In this document: positions 55,392-55,533 of the stretch, piece by piece | How the letters are laid out: every line of letters starts with the position of its first letter | How positions within the stretch are numbered: position 1 is the stretch's first letter | Source of the DNA: Fragilaria crotonensis | Taxonomy: Eukaryota > Bacillariophyta > Fragilariophyceae > Fragilariales > Fragilariaceae | Assembly: GCA_022925895.1 (NCBI GenBank) | Contig: JAKSYS010000406.1 | Coordinates: forward strand, 1 to 55,533 | Length of the DNA: 55,533 bases | Reading direction: 5' to 3' | The notes under the pieces: generated by a model | What the model saw: only the letters and a program-made list of their open reading frames with translations | The model's database searches: none | What the model was told of the DNA's origin: nothing | Made by a program: the position numbers and the translations under genes

Positions 55392-55533
55392 AACTAATTC
55401 CGATTTGTTGTTGCGGCGTATCACCGATGTACAGTAGCACAACAAGTACTCGGAGAATGATATCAGATGTCCGACGACAAATGACAAAAGGTTGGTACCA
55501 GGTAACGATCAAGCAGCACCAGGTATTGTACGA

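Overview
This window looks like nuclear DNA from a diatom (stramenopile). Genes are separated by repeat-rich intergenic DNA. Introns are GT-AG and 150 to 370 nt long. Two or three genes carry the diatom bipartite plastid presequence: a signal peptide followed by an AF or SAF cleavage motif. The retroelements are Copia type with diatom-like (CoDi) sequence features. The species cannot be fixed from the sequence. None of the genes looks bacterial, organellar or viral.

Layout. 0.6-1.4 kb: a coiled-coil protein. 1.7-2.7 kb: a urea transporter. 3.7-4.6 kb: the Golgi Qb-SNARE GS28. 5.7-12.2 kb: one very large formin-family actin nucleator. 13.8-14.9 kb: plastid ribosomal protein L15. 15.5-16 kb: a 7-bp minisatellite. 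16.9-22.2 kb: decayed mobile DNA (a Tc1/mariner relic and an antisense Copia relic). 22.8-23.2 kb: two tRNA-Gly genes (CCC and GCC anticodons). 23.5-26.3 kb: a divergent pair of nuclear genes for plastid proteins (ribosomal protein S1 and an unknown membrane protein). 26.4-27.3 kb: a 2OG-Fe(II) oxygenase. 27.5-36 kb: Copia remnants, an 88-bp MITE-like element and the first of two paralogous serine/arginine-repeat proteins. 36.6-42.2 kb: a full-length Copia element with identical 136-bp LTRs and a 5-bp target duplication. 42.7-44 kb: the second paralogue. 45.8-55.4 kb: a giant gene for the COPII scaffold Sec16, fused at its N-terminal side to about 13 WW domains.

Themes. The best biological novelties are the two giant cytoplasmic scaffolds. 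One is a Sec16 with a WW-domain array. The other is a formin that appears to lack a proline-rich FH1 and instead carries five tandem KMLKM repeats resembling the WASH-complex CCDC53 motif. GS28 and Sec16 both serve ER-Golgi traffic. L15, S1 and probably the 25.3-kb gene serve the plastid. L15 and S1 have their signal peptide on a separate first exon.

Caution. At least ten reading-frame breaks, in six loci, can each be closed by restoring one missing base, often in a short homopolymer. Every one is in the same direction (-1). This points to assembly deletions rather than pseudogenes, and the large genes are therefore annotated across the breaks.
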